From the NCBI GenBank assembly GCA_049582485.1, contig JBAUUB010000347.1, positions 1 to 64,000 on the forward strand: 64,000 bases of DNA, given 5' to 3'. The notes under the pieces are model-generated. The model did no database searches and was not told the DNA's origin. It saw nothing but the letters and a program-made list of their open reading frames with translations. Each line of letters starts with the position of its first letter. Positions within the stretch are counted from its first letter, which is position 1. This DNA comes from F2B08 sp049582485 (lineage in GTDB: Bacteria; Actinomycetota; Actinomycetes; Actinomycetales; Dermatophilaceae). Both the position numbers and the translations under genes were made by a program. Below, one piece after another: positions 1 through 8,421 of this stretch.

Positions 1-1
1 G

Positions 2-595
2 GTCCTCCTCTGGATCCAGCGCGGCGCCGACGCCGGTTCGCAGGTCGCCTCGCCCGAAACCTCAGCCACCTCGACGGTGTCGCAGTCGTCGACGCCGTCC
101 GGCACGCCGTCGACCACAGCCGAGCCCCCGCGCGGGAACGCCGCGGACCCCAGCGGTCACGTCCTGCGCATCCCCGGCATCGACCTCGAGGCCGAGCTGC
201 ACTCCGAGGGCCTGCGCGACGGCAAGGTCAACCCGCCCGCGGGGAGTGTCATGTGGTTCACCGGGCTGGACCGGGTGGCTCCCGGTGAGGTCGGGACGTC
301 GGTCATCGCCGGCCACGTCGTTGCGGGCGGCAACCCGGACCGGTTCGCGGAGCTGGCGCAGGTCGAGGTCGGCGACGAGGTCCAGGTGACGACCCCCGAC
401 GGCGAGCCGGCGACCTTCACGGTCGTGCGGGCGGGCGTCGTCGACAAGGACGACCTGACCACCGACCAGGCCGTCTGGGGCGCAAACACCTCGGTGCGGC
501 GTCTCGCCCTCATCACCTGCGACGACGCCTTCGGCTTCCGCGACGACGGGCACCGGGTCGCCAACTACGTCGTCATCGCCGAGCCCGCCGTCTGA
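2..595 (+). CDS. Sortase (class E/F-like), 5' end outside window
   Basis: Partial: the reading frame is open from base 2 and the start lies to the left. The visible 197 residues begin with a short hydrophobic stretch (VLLWIQ), probably the end of an N-terminal membrane anchor, then a Ser/Thr/Pro-rich linker of about 40 residues, then a sortase fold. The catalytic triad is visible: His in IAGHVV (about residue 105 of the fragment), Cys in LITCDD (about 173) and Arg in GHRVANY (about 185). Sortases are transpeptidases that attach proteins to the cell wall at the outer face of the membrane. No substrate with a sorting signal is visible nearby. It converges on purL with only about 20 bases between stops. 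Class F versus E cannot be decided without the N-terminus. Confidence 0.85.
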   Translation, partial: VLLWIQRGADAGSQVASPETSATSTVSQSSTPSGTPSTTAEPPRGNAADPSGHVLRIPGIDLEAELHSEGLRDGKVNPPAGSVMWFTGLDRVAPGEVGTSVIAGHVVAGGNPDRFAELAQVEVGDEVQVTTPDGEPATFTVVRAGVVDKDDLTTDQAVWGANTSVRRLALITCDDAFGFRDDGHRVANYVVIAEPAV

Positions 596-616
596 TCCGA
601 CGGCCCGCTTCTCCCG

Positions 617-3600
617 TCAGTCGACGTGGACGCGCGCGTTGCGGAACATCCGCAGCCACGGGCTCTCGTCGCCGGTGGCGCCGGTCGTCCAGGACAGCTG
701 GGCGTTTCGCTGGACCCGCTCAGGGTGCGGCATCATCGCCGTGAACCGGCCGTCGGTCGTCGTCACGGCGGTCAGCCCGTCGGGTGAGCCGTTCGGGTTC
801 AGGGGGTATGCGGTCGTCGCCTCCCCCGTGACCGTCACGTAGCGCAGCACCCGGTTCACCGCCGCCTGGTCACCGCGCGTCCGGAAGTCGGCGTAGCCCT
901 CACCGTGCGCGACAGCGATGGGGATGAGCGAACCGGCCATCCCGGCCGTGAAGACCGACGGGCTGTCGAGCACTTCGACGAGGGAGAGTCGGGCCTCGTA
1001 CTGCTCCGAGGCATTGCGCGTGAACCGCGGCCACGCCTCGGCGCCCGGGATGAGGTCGGCGAGCGCGGCGAACATCTGGCAGCCGTTGCAGATGCCGAGC
1101 CCGAAGGTGTCGCCCCGGTGGAAGAACTCCCGGAAGGCATCGGTGAGCCGTTCGTTGAAGAGCACCGAGCGGGCCCAGCCCTCACCGGCGCCGAGCGTGT
1201 CGCCATAGGAGAAGCCACCGGCGGCCACCAGACCGACGATGTCGGCGAGGTCGAAGCGCCCGCTCTGCAGGTCGGTCATGTGCACGTCCCAGGCCTCGAA
1301 GCCGGCCCGGTCGAACGCGAACGCGGTCTCGACGTGGCTGTTGACGCCCTGCTCGCGAAGGATGGCGACCTTCGGTCGAGCGCCGAGATTCAGGTAGGCG
1401 GCGCTCACGTCCTCGCGCGGGTCGAACGTCGTGTGCAGGGTCAGAACCGGCTCGGCGGAGCCCGCCAGCGCGTGCTCGCTGTCGGCCGACTCGGGGTTGT
1501 CGCGCAGCCGGGTGATCCGCCACGACACCTCGTCCCAGCTGCGTTGCAGGTCGGCGAGATCGGCGTCGAGGACGTCGGCGGCCGCGACACCGCTGCCGAG
1601 CGTGACGCGAACGCGCCGGTCGGTCGCCGTCCGGCCGACCACCCGGCCGAGCTCGCCGAGCCCGTGGTCGCCGAGGACCGCGAGCACGTCGTCGACGCGG
1701 CCCTCCGGCACGCCGAGCACGACCCCGAGCTCCTCGGTGAGCAGGGCGGCGATGGACGTGGCCTCGACGTCGACCCCGAGGCCACCGGAGAAGGCCATCT
1801 CGCAGGCCGCTGCCCACAGGCCGCCGTCGGAGCGGTCGTGGTAGGCGGTGACGAGCCCTCTCGCGCGCAGCTCGGCGAGCGCCTGGGCGAGCGAGGACAG
1901 CCGGGTGGCGTCGTCGAGGTCGGGCACCTCCCCACCGAAGCCGCCGAGCACCTGGGCCGCGACCGAGCCGCCCAGCCGTGCCCGCCCGGCCGCGAGGTCG
2001 ACCAGGACCAGTGCCGAGCCCGCCCGCAGCTGCGGCGTCCACGTGCCGGTGACGTCCGGCAGTGCGGCGAACGCGGTGACCACGAGCGAGACCGGCGAGG
2101 TGACCTGCTTGGCCTCCCCGGACTCCGGGTCGGTCCATCTCGTCCGCATCGAGAGCGAGTCCTTGCCCACCGGCACCGAGATGCCGAGCATCGGGCACAG
2201 CTCCATCGCCACGGCGTGCACGGTGTCGAAGAGCGCTGCGTCCTCACCCGGCTCACCGCAGGCCGCCATCCAGTTGCACGAGAGCTTGACCGAGGACAGT
2301 GAGCTCACCGGTGCGGCGAGCAGGTTCGTCAGGGCCTCGCCGACCGCCAGGCGACCCGAGGCCGGGGCGTCGACCGCCGCGACCGGCATCCGCTCCCCCG
2401 AGGCCATCGCCTCCCCCGCGAGTCCGACGTGGTCCGCGAGCGTCACCGCGACGTCGGCCACCGGCACCTGCCACGGACCGACCATCTGGTCGCGGTGTGA
2501 GAGCCCGCCGACGGTCCGGTCCCCAATCGTTACGAGGAACCGCTTCGACGCCACCGTCGGGTGCCGCAGCACCGCGCGCAACAGCTCTGCGGTGTCGGCA
2601 CCGTCGATGTTCACCGACGACCCCGACCGCTCGACCCGCGCGACGTCGCGGGTCATCCGCGGCGGCTTGCCGAGGAGCACCTCCATCGGCATGTCGATCG
2701 GCCGGGTCTGCCCACCGTCGTCCACCCCGGCGAGCTCCGCCGACCGGTCCAGGACGAGGCGGGCGTCGTCGCGGGCCACCCCGACCACCGCATACGGACA
2801 GCGCTCCCGCTCGCACAGCGCCGCGAACCCGTCAAGCGACTCCGGCGCGATCGCGAGGACGTAGCGCTCCTGGCTCTCGTTGGACCAGATCTCCTTCGGC
2901 GACAGGCCGGACTCCTCGAGCGGGATCGCCGACAGGTCGAACCGGGCGCCGAGGCCGGCGTCGTCGACGAGCTCGGGGAAGGCGTTCGAGAGCCCACCCG
3001 CGCCGACGTCGTGGATGGCGAGGATCGGGTTGTCGGCGCCGAGGCTCCAGCAGTGGTTCACGACCTCCTGGGCCCGGCGCTCGATCTCCGGGTTGCCGCG
3101 CTGGACCGAGTCGAAGTCGAGCTCGGCCGCGTTGACCCCCGCCGCCATCGAGGACGCCGCGCCGCCGCCCATCCCGATCCGCATGCCCGGTCCGCCGATC
3201 TGGACCAGCAGGGTGCCGGCCGGGAAGAGGACCTTCTCGACGAGGTCGGCCGAGATGGTCCCGAGACCACCGGCGCTCATGATCGGCTTGTGATAGCCGC
3301 GGCGCACCCCCTCGACGGTCTGCTCGTAGACCCGGAAGAACCCACCGAGAGCGGGCCGGCCGAACTCGTTGTTGAACGCAGCCGCGCCCAGCGGCCCCTC
3401 GACCATGATGTCGAGCGGTGTGGCGATGTGGTCCGGCGCGCCGTACTCCTCGCTCTCCCAGGGCTCCTCACCCCCGGGCAGGCGCAGATTCGACACGGCG
3501 AAGCCGGTCAGGCCCGCCTTCGGCTGGGACCCACGGCCGGTCGCACCCTCGTCCCGGATCTCGCCACCGGCACCGGTCGCCGCCCCCGGGAACGGGCTGA

Positions 3601-4567
3601 TCGCCGTCGGGTGGTTGTGCGTCTCCACCTTCATCAGGACGTGCACCTCCTCGGTGCGCGCCGCATACGGGCTCGGGCCGGCGAGACCGAGATCGCCGCC
3701 GGCCGGCAGGAACCGGGTGCGCAGCCCGCCGCGCATGACGGAGGCGTTGTCCTTGTAGGCGACGATCGTCCCCTCGCCGGCCACCGCCTCGGTGTGGCGG
3801 ATCATCCCGAACAGGCTCCGGGTCTGGGCCTGCCCGTCGATGACGAAGTCCGCGTTGAAGATCTTGTGGCGGCAGTGCTCGGAGTTGGCCTGCGCGAACA
3901 TCATCAGCTCGACGTCGCTCGGGTTGCGCCCCAGCCCGATGAAGGCCTCGACGAGATAGTCGATCTCGTCCTCCGACAGCGCGAGCCCCCAGGCCCGGTC
4001 GGCCGCCTCGAGCGCGTCCCGTCCGGCATGGAGCACGTCGACGCGCTCCATCGCTGCGGCCTCCTGCTCGTCGAACAGGTGCCGGGCGTCCTCGCGGGTC
4101 TGCAGCACGGACTCGGTCATCCGGTCGTGCAGCAGGGCGGCGACCGCGTGCCAGGTGTCGTGGTCCAGCCCGCTCGCCCCGTCGGCGCCGCCGAGCGCGA
4201 GGTGGTACTCGGTGACCCGCTCGACGCGGTGGATGTCGACGCCACACGAGTGGGCGATGTCGGTCGCCTTGGACGCCCACGGCGAGACCGTGCCGAGCCT
4301 GGGGGCGACGACGATCGTCACCTCCGTCGTGTCGGCCTCGGGCGACGGCGCGATGTATGCGTCGCCGTAGGTGAGCAGTCGGGTCACCGTGGCGCCGGTC
4401 GCCTCGTCGAGGGGCTCGTGCGACGACACGACGTGGGCGTAGCGCGCGGACACGTCGACGACGGCGGGCGCGACCTGCCGGATCCGCGCCAGGAGCGCCG
4501 CCGCCCGGAACGGGGAGAGTGCGTTGCCGCCCTCGACGATCGTCAGGTGGTGCGCGAGAGCCGTCAC
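617..4567 (-). CDS. purL: Phosphoribosylformylglycinamidine synthase, single-chain
   Basis: Makes FGAM from FGAR, ATP and glutamine in de novo purine synthesis. About 1316 residues, the size of the fused enzyme of proteobacteria, rather than the separate PurS/PurQ/PurL subunits of most actinobacteria. The N-terminal FGAM-synthetase part has the EHCRHK motif; the C-terminal glutaminase domain starts near residue 1055, with nucleophile Cys about 1160 in GICNGCQ and the His/Glu pair in MMPHPER about 1281-1283. The GTG at 4567 is chosen because the protein aligns from VTALAHHL and the reading frame further upstream is repeat DNA without homology; TAGCCT lies 8 nt upstream of it. purC, purD and purA lie within 12 kb but not in the same operon. 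Confidence 0.95.
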   Translation of the reverse strand: MTALAHHLTIVEGGNALSPFRAAALLARIRQVAPAVVDVSARYAHVVSSHEPLDEATGATVTRLLTYGDAYIAPSPEADTTEVTIVVAPRLGTVSPWASKATDIAHSCGVDIHRVERVTEYHLALGGADGASGLDHDTWHAVAALLHDRMTESVLQTREDARHLFDEQEAAAMERVDVLHAGRDALEAADRAWGLALSEDEIDYLVEAFIGLGRNPSDVELMMFAQANSEHCRHKIFNADFVIDGQAQTRSLFGMIRHTEAVAGEGTIVAYKDNASVMRGGLRTRFLPAGGDLGLAGPSPYAARTEEVHVLMKVETHNHPTAISPFPGAATGAGGEIRDEGATGRGSQPKAGLTGFAVSNLRLPGGEEPWESEEYGAPDHIATPLDIMVEGPLGAAAFNNEFGRPALGGFFRVYEQTVEGVRRGYHKPIMSAGGLGTISADLVEKVLFPAGTLLVQIGGPGMRIGMGGGAASSMAAGVNAAELDFDSVQRGNPEIERRAQEVVNHCWSLGADNPILAIHDVGAGGLSNAFPELVDDAGLGARFDLSAIPLEESGLSPKEIWSNESQERYVLAIAPESLDGFAALCERERCPYAVVGVARDDARLVLDRSAELAGVDDGGQTRPIDMPMEVLLGKPPRMTRDVARVERSGSSVNIDGADTAELLRAVLRHPTVASKRFLVTIGDRTVGGLSHRDQMVGPWQVPVADVAVTLADHVGLAGEAMASGERMPVAAVDAPASGRLAVGEALTNLLAAPVSSLSSVKLSCNWMAACGEPGEDAALFDTVHAVAMELCPMLGISVPVGKDSLSMRTRWTDPESGEAKQVTSPVSLVVTAFAALPDVTGTWTPQLRAGSALVLVDLAAGRARLGGSVAAQVLGGFGGEVPDLDDATRLSSLAQALAELRARGLVTAYHDRSDGGLWAAACEMAFSGGLGVDVEATSIAALLTEELGVVLGVPEGRVDDVLAVLGDHGLGELGRVVGRTATDRRVRVTLGSGVAAADVLDADLADLQRSWDEVSWRITRLRDNPESADSEHALAGSAEPVLTLHTTFDPREDVSAAYLNLGARPKVAILREQGVNSHVETAFAFDRAGFEAWDVHMTDLQSGRFDLADIVGLVAAGGFSYGDTLGAGEGWARSVLFNERLTDAFREFFHRGDTFGLGICNGCQMFAALADLIPGAEAWPRFTRNASEQYEARLSLVEVLDSPSVFTAGMAGSLIPIAVAHGEGYADFRTRGDQAAVNRVLRYVTVTGEATTAYPLNPNGSPDGLTAVTTTDGRFTAMMPHPERVQRNAQLSWTTGATGDESPWLRMFRNARVHVD

Positions 4568-4595
4568 GTGCAGCAAGGCTACCGGCGAGGGTGAC

Positions 4596-4676
4596 TGGCT
4601 TTTCCTCCCAGGGAAGAAAACCCCCGGTTCGGGAAGGATCCCTTCCTTCCCGAGCCTGGCGTTTCCTTCCCGAGGT
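4596..4676. repeat. Dispersed intergenic repeat, family A, copy 1
   Basis: Fills most of the divergent gap between purL and the acetyltransferase gene. It carries CCCAGGGAAGAAAA on the left, a central inverted pair CGGGAAGGA / TTCCTTCCCG, and TTTCCTTCCCG on the right. Copies 2 (13961-14046) and 3 (17326-17403) share the CCCAGGGAAG(A/G)AAA module and the GGGAA...TTCCC core. As it lies between two divergent 5' ends here, it is not simply a terminator. Confidence 0.75.
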
Positions 4677-4729
4677 CGCAGCCCACCGCGGGGGTGACAG
4701 CGCGTCTGCGACGGTGACAGGGTGGACCG

Positions 4730-5218
4730 ATGGACGAGGTCACGGTGCGCATCGGCACGGTCGCGGACGCCGACGTCGCGGGGCGGATGCTCCACGACTT
4801 CAACACCGAGTTCGAGAGCCCGACTCCGTCGGCGGCCGAGTTCGCCGGACGGTTCCGGACCATGCTGGACCGCGACGACGTCGTCCTCATCCTCGCGATG
4901 GGCGAGGGAGAGGGCGGTGGCAGCGAGCCGGTCGGCTTCGCGCTGGTGACGATGCGCCCGTCGCCGTACTACGACGGACCGCTCGTGCAGCTCGAGGAGC
5001 TCTATGTCCGGCCCCGGCTGAGGGACGGCGGGATCGGGAGCCTCGTCGTAGGGCGGCTGATCGAGCTCGCCGCGGAGCGGTCCGCCGGTGAGATCCGGAT
5101 CGATGTCGACGCGGTCGACACCGACACCCGTCGCTTCTACGAGCGGCACGGGTTCTCGAACATCTCGCCGGACGCGGAGTGCCCGATGCTCTGCTACATC
5201 CGCGAGATGTCATCCTAG
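4730..5218 (+). CDS. GNAT-family N-acetyltransferase
   Basis: 162 residues with one GNAT fold. The acetyl-CoA binding segment is recognisable around residues 87-105 (ELYVRP followed by RDGGIGS), and the C-terminal part has the usual FYERHGF segment near residue 145. The substrate cannot be inferred. ATG at 4730 is preceded by CAGGGT six bases upstream, the spacing seen in front of several leaderless-looking genes of this window. It is divergent from purL across repeat A copy 1 and is followed 23 bases later by a small membrane protein gene on the same strand, which may be co-transcribed. Confidence 0.8.
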   Translation: MDEVTVRIGTVADADVAGRMLHDFNTEFESPTPSAAEFAGRFRTMLDRDDVVLILAMGEGEGGGSEPVGFALVTMRPSPYYDGPLVQLEELYVRPRLRDGGIGSLVVGRLIELAAERSAGEIRIDVDAVDTDTRRFYERHGFSNISPDAECPMLCYIREMSS

Positions 5219-5241
5219 GCACCGAGAGAAGAGGTGGTTCA

Positions 5242-5550
5242 GTGAACTCGGTGCCCGTCTGGATCCTGCGCATCGCCGCAGTGGTGGTGCTGCTGGCGCT
5301 CGGCGTGCTGAGCCTTCCGCTCGTGGCGATCGTCTTCGACGAGGCCGGCCAAGAGGGCTGGATCATCCCGGTCCAGGTCGTGGTCATGGCGCTCATCGGC
5401 GCAGGGATCGGCATGCTCGTCCCCGCACTCGCGGGAGCCGGCGCGTCCAGGGCCCGAGCCGCAGTCGTGGGGGCGCTCATCGCGCTGGTCGGGGTGGCGA
5501 TCAGCCTCGTGCTGTTCGTCCTGCTGTTGGACGGGCTCGGCGGCCTCTGA
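5242..5550 (+). CDS. Small membrane protein, function unknown
   Basis: 102 residues, mostly hydrophobic, with three predicted membrane segments (about residues 7-30, 42-65 and 72-97) separated by short charged turns; no signal peptide cleavage site. The GTG at 5242 follows AGAGAAGAGG, a good ribosome-binding site, and is preferred to an in-frame start 63 bases upstream that would lie inside the acetyltransferase gene. No family recognised. It converges on the amidase-like gene, with about 30 bases between the stops. Confidence 0.65.
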   Translation: MNSVPVWILRIAAVVVLLALGVLSLPLVAIVFDEAGQEGWIIPVQVVVMALIGAGIGMLVPALAGAGASRARAAVVGALIALVGVAISLVLFVLLLDGLGGL

Positions 5551-5581
5551 CCCGCAGCCCGCGACGGCCGATCCGCGCCCG

Positions 5582-6241
5582 TCACCGCCCCTCGGCTGCG
5601 AGCACCCCGACCTCGGTCCCGTAGCTCCATCCCGGCCTGAGCGGCAGGCTGTCCCCGCTCCAGAACCGTCCCGGGTCGTACCAGTTCATCGGCACGTCGT
5701 CCTCGAGGATCCCCATCGCCTCGAGGGTGACCCCGACGACCTCGGCGCAGTACGCCGCCTCGGGTCGGACCGCCTTCTCGCGCGCCGCGCGCTGGGAGAG
5801 GTAGGCGTCGCGACCGCGTAGCCAGCGCCACGCCAGTTCGACGGTGCCGGGGAACGAGACGCCGTTCAGCCGGGCGATGGTGCGCAGCAGGGCGTCCTCC
5901 TGCTCGCGACCGACCTCAGGCGTGAGCTGACGCACCCACGCACGCTGGCCGTACTTCACCTGCCACGTCGTCACGGCCTCGGCCAGGTCGTGCAGCTGCA
6001 CGCCGCGGTGGTGCGTCCCGGTCCAGTGGTCCCGCAGCGACCGGCCGAGCTCGGCGTGCCACATCAGGGGCGGCAGGTCATCGAGCACGACGGCCAGGCC
6101 GACGTGGTTGACCGGTGAGTTGCTCGCCGTCTGGATGACCCGGTCGGCGACGGTTCCGCCACGGAACAGCCACAGGTCACCGGTGCGCGTCTCCTCGACG
6201 GCCCGCTCGAACCCGACGGCGGTGCGACTGAAGATCGGCAT
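5582..6241 (-). CDS. Permuted papain-like (YiiX/NlpC-P60 type) hydrolase
   Basis: 219 residues. The early segment GDLWLF, the His-containing NHVGLAVV (about residue 45) and a late YCAEVV Cys (about residue 166) follow the order of circularly permuted NlpC/P60 enzymes (His before Cys), as in the YiiX/YebB group. Members cleave amide or thioester bonds in lipid or cell-wall substrates. No signal peptide is evident, so the protein is probably cytoplasmic. ATG at 6241 is used; a GTG two codons earlier is possible. Assignment to the fold rests on motif order and is moderately sure; the substrate is unknown. Confidence 0.6.
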   Translation of the reverse strand: MPIFSRTAVGFERAVEETRTGDLWLFRGGTVADRVIQTASNSPVNHVGLAVVLDDLPPLMWHAELGRSLRDHWTGTHHRGVQLHDLAEAVTTWQVKYGQRAWVRQLTPEVGREQEDALLRTIARLNGVSFPGTVELAWRWLRGRDAYLSQRAAREKAVRPEAAYCAEVVGVTLEAMGILEDDVPMNWYDPGRFWSGDSLPLRPGWSYGTEVGVLAAEGR

Positions 6242-6278
6242 GAGCACAGTCTGCCCATCCGCGCGCCGTCCGTCTCGC

Positions 6279-6284
6279 TAGGGT
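6279..6284 (+). promoter_or_regulatory. -10 element of leaderless transcript
   Basis: TAGGGT lies six bases before the GTG at 6291, with no ribosome-binding site between. This is the TANNNT-N6/7-start layout typical of leaderless actinobacterial mRNAs and fixes the start of the small gene. Confidence 0.55.
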
Positions 6285-6290
6285 GAACAC

Positions 6291-6470
6291 GTGAGCCCCT
6301 CGAACCGCGCCTGGAAGGTCACCGGCATCGCCGCCCTCATCGGCGTCGTCGCGACCGGGGTGCTGGTCAGCCGCAACGAACGCGAACGGCGCGCCTACAC
6401 CCCCGACGAGGTGCGCGACCGGCTCCACCAGCGGCTGAGAGAGGCCGAGCAGGCCGCTGACCAGCACTAG
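6291..6470 (+). CDS. Small single-pass membrane protein (59 aa)
   Basis: A 59-residue protein beginning MSPSNRAWKV, with one hydrophobic segment at residues 10-26 and a charged, helical C-terminal half rich in Arg, Glu and Gln ending in AADQH. It is supported as a gene by its codon usage (GC-rich third positions), its position in an otherwise empty gap, and a -10 hexamer six bases before the GTG. No family recognised. Its TAG stop is also the first three bases of the TAGGCT -10 candidate of the next gene. Confidence 0.6.
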   Translation: MSPSNRAWKVTGIAALIGVVATGVLVSRNERERRAYTPDEVRDRLHQRLREAEQAADQH

Positions 6471-6473
6471 GCT
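6468..6473 (+). promoter_or_regulatory. -10 element overlapping upstream stop codon
   Basis: TAGGCT is six bases before the GTG at 6480. Its TAG is the stop codon of the 59-aa gene, so the downstream gene has both a possible read-through transcript and its own leaderless one. Confidence 0.5.
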
Positions 6474-6479
6474 GGCGCG

Positions 6480-7433
6480 GTGCCGCAGGTCGAGGTCGAC
6501 GTCGACGAGTCCCTCGTCCGACGACTGCTCCGCAGCCTCCCCGACGGATGGCGGGACCTGCGCGATGCGCCCATCGAGCATGTCGCAACCGGGTGGGACA
6601 ACTCGGTCTGGCGGCTTGGGGTCTCCGGCGCCGACAGCTCCGGCACCGAGCACGGGTATGCGGTGCGCGTCCCGGTCCGACGGGTCGCCGCTGCTCTCAT
6701 CCTGGCCGCCGCCCGCTGGGTCGGCGAGGTCACCGGACCGATACGCGAGGCCGGGTTCCGGGCACCGGTCCCGCTCCACGTCGCCGATCCCGGCGACCTG
6801 CTGCCGTGGCCCTGGTGCGTCGTCGAGTGGGTGCCTGGCACTGTCCTGTCGGCGGTGCCGGTGGTCCGCCGCGGACCCGTCGCCGATGCCCTGGCCGACG
6901 CGCTCCCCCTGCTGCACCGGCCGGCGCCGCCCAACGCGCCCATCAACCCCGGTCGGGGTGTCACGCTCGCGGCCCGTCGGGCGTTGACCGAGCGGCACCT
7001 CCCTGCGGCACGGGACCATCTGGGCACCGACGTCGTGAGTGCCCTCCTCCGGCTTGTCGACGTCGCGGCGGCGCTGCCGGCATGGCCGCACCCCCCGGTC
7101 TGGTGCCACGGCGACCTGCACGCCGCCAACCTCGCCCTCGACGAGCACGGACCGGCCGACGGACGGGCGCTGGGCTTCCTCGACTTCGACGACCTGACCA
7201 GCGGCGACCCGGCCGTGGACCTCCGGGCTCTCTGGCTCGTCCTCGACCCGGCCCAGCGCGAACGGGCGAGGTCCGCGCTCGAGGCGAGCGGCGCATACGA
7301 CGAGCATGTCTGGACCCGCGCGCAGGGATGGGCGGCCGCCTCCTTCCTCCTGCCGGTGGCCGCCGACCCCGAGGGCAGGGTGGTCTTCGCGGACTCGATC
7401 GAGCACGCTCTCGAGCAGCTGGGCTGCCGGTGA
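6480..7433 (+). CDS. Aminoglycoside phosphotransferase (APH)-family kinase
   Basis: 317 residues, full length for the APH/choline-kinase fold. Catalytic loop WCHGDLHAANL at about residues 208-218 and the metal-binding FLDFDD at about 233-238 are intact; GWDNSVW near residue 40 is the nucleotide-binding loop. These enzymes phosphorylate small molecules with ATP; sequence alone does not show antibiotic resistance, and a housekeeping sugar or amino-alcohol substrate is as likely. GTG at 6480 has the leaderless layout. The last bases overlap the next gene (GTGA), so the two are translationally coupled. Confidence 0.85.
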   Translation: MPQVEVDVDESLVRRLLRSLPDGWRDLRDAPIEHVATGWDNSVWRLGVSGADSSGTEHGYAVRVPVRRVAAALILAAARWVGEVTGPIREAGFRAPVPLHVADPGDLLPWPWCVVEWVPGTVLSAVPVVRRGPVADALADALPLLHRPAPPNAPINPGRGVTLAARRALTERHLPAARDHLGTDVVSALLRLVDVAAALPAWPHPPVWCHGDLHAANLALDEHGPADGRALGFLDFDDLTSGDPAVDLRALWLVLDPAQRERARSALEASGAYDEHVWTRAQGWAAASFLLPVAADPEGRVVFADSIEHALEQLGCR

Positions 7434-8218
7434 GCGTCGACATCGTGCCGGACGAGCGCGGTGGGTATGTCGTCCTCGTCGACGGCCGACCGCAGAGCCA
7501 CGTCGACGCCGACGACCCGCTGGACCTGGCGTTCGAGTACGTCGCGATCACCGCCGCCGCCATCCACGCGCTGCTCCCCGGCCGCGCGAGGGTGCGGGCG
7601 ACGCACGTCGGCGGGGCGGGGCTGACCCTGCCGCGCTGGATCCACGCGACGCGGCCGGGCTCGCCGCAGATCGTCCTCGAGCCGGACGGGGCTCTGACGG
7701 CGCTGGTGCGCGGGCGCCTTCCCCTGCCGCGGGGGCACCGGATCCGGGTGCGGGAGACCGACGGTGCGACCGGAATGGCTGCGCTGGCGACGGGCTCGGC
7801 CGACCTGGTCGTCGTCGACGCCTACGCAGAGGGGCGAGTGCCGGCCGAGCTCGGTGCAGTGCCGTTCCTCGACGACTGCGGGCGGGTGCTGGTCGCCGAC
7901 GGGCTCCTGGTGCTCAACCTCGCCGACGAGCCCGAGGGCCGCTACAGCGACCGCGTCGCGGCAGGTGTGCGGGCCGCCGGACTCGAGCACCGGCTCATCG
8001 TCGCGACCACGGACATCGCCAAGGGCCGGCGCTTCGGCAACCGGGTCCTGCTCGCCTCACCCGTCCCGCTCGACCGGGGCGCCCTCGAGCGCGAGCTGCG
8101 CCGGCTGGCCTGGCCCACGCGGGTGCTCCTCGCCCGACCTGCACGACCCTTCACCGCCGCCGACCAGCAGCCCTCCCCGAGCCCTCCGACGCTGGACCGC
8201 CGCTGGCGGGTGCGCTGA
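7430..8218 (+). CDS. Spermidine synthase-like protein
   Basis: 262 residues. Contains the polyamine-synthase type Rossmann core: a THVGGAGLTLPR segment (usual nucleotide loop) near residue 61, an acidic residue in IVLEPD near residue 83, and VVVDAY near residue 127, where true synthases carry the catalytic Asp. The N-terminal beta domain that gates the polyamine in real spermidine synthases is short or absent. Many actinobacterial proteins of this type are only methyltransferase-like and their reaction is unknown. Start GTG overlaps the phosphotransferase stop (GTGA). Confidence 0.7.
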   Translation: MSVDIVPDERGGYVVLVDGRPQSHVDADDPLDLAFEYVAITAAAIHALLPGRARVRATHVGGAGLTLPRWIHATRPGSPQIVLEPDGALTALVRGRLPLPRGHRIRVRETDGATGMAALATGSADLVVVDAYAEGRVPAELGAVPFLDDCGRVLVADGLLVLNLADEPEGRYSDRVAAGVRAAGLEHRLIVATTDIAKGRRFGNRVLLASPVPLDRGALERELRRLAWPTRVLLARPARPFTAADQQPSPSPPTLDRRWRVR

Positions 8219-8405
8219 GCGCGACCGCGACGTCGCGCGCAGTCGGACCGAGTCTGTCCGCAGCGACGCGACCCTTGCTCCCGCGCGAGACCTCTGCTCA
8301 CTCGGTCGCTGCTCCCTCCGCCGATCGCGAGACATTGCGGTCGCGCGACGGAGCATCTGTCACGCGAGGGACCAGCTGTCACGCGACGGAGCAGAGGTCG
8401 CCACC
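8219..8405. repeat. Dispersed intergenic repeat, family B, copy 1
   Basis: Occupies the convergent gap after the spermidine-synthase-like gene; no gene is visible. It has CCCTTGCTC (8272-8280), ACCTCTGCTC as an inverted tail (8290-8299), ATTGCGGTCGC (about 8334-8344) and the tail GACGGAGCAGAGGTCG (8385-8400). The same words recur at about 22656, 23808 and 57752. Confidence 0.7.
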
Positions 8406-8421
8406 GGCTCTCCGGACCGCT

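Noticed and set aside
2561..4594. A 677-codon plus-strand reading frame inside purL, and a 1059-codon frame at 7306-10485.
   Set aside because: Antisense to strongly supported genes; long open frames are common on the other strand of GC-rich DNA. The residue composition (Arg/Pro/Gly-rich) is that of shadow frames.
4567..5149. A longer N-terminus for purL (start near 5149).
   Set aside because: The added residues overlap the divergent acetyltransferase gene and repeat A, and have no PurL similarity.
5179..5241. An earlier start for the small membrane protein at 5179.
   Set aside because: It lies within the acetyltransferase gene and the better ribosome-binding site is before 5242.
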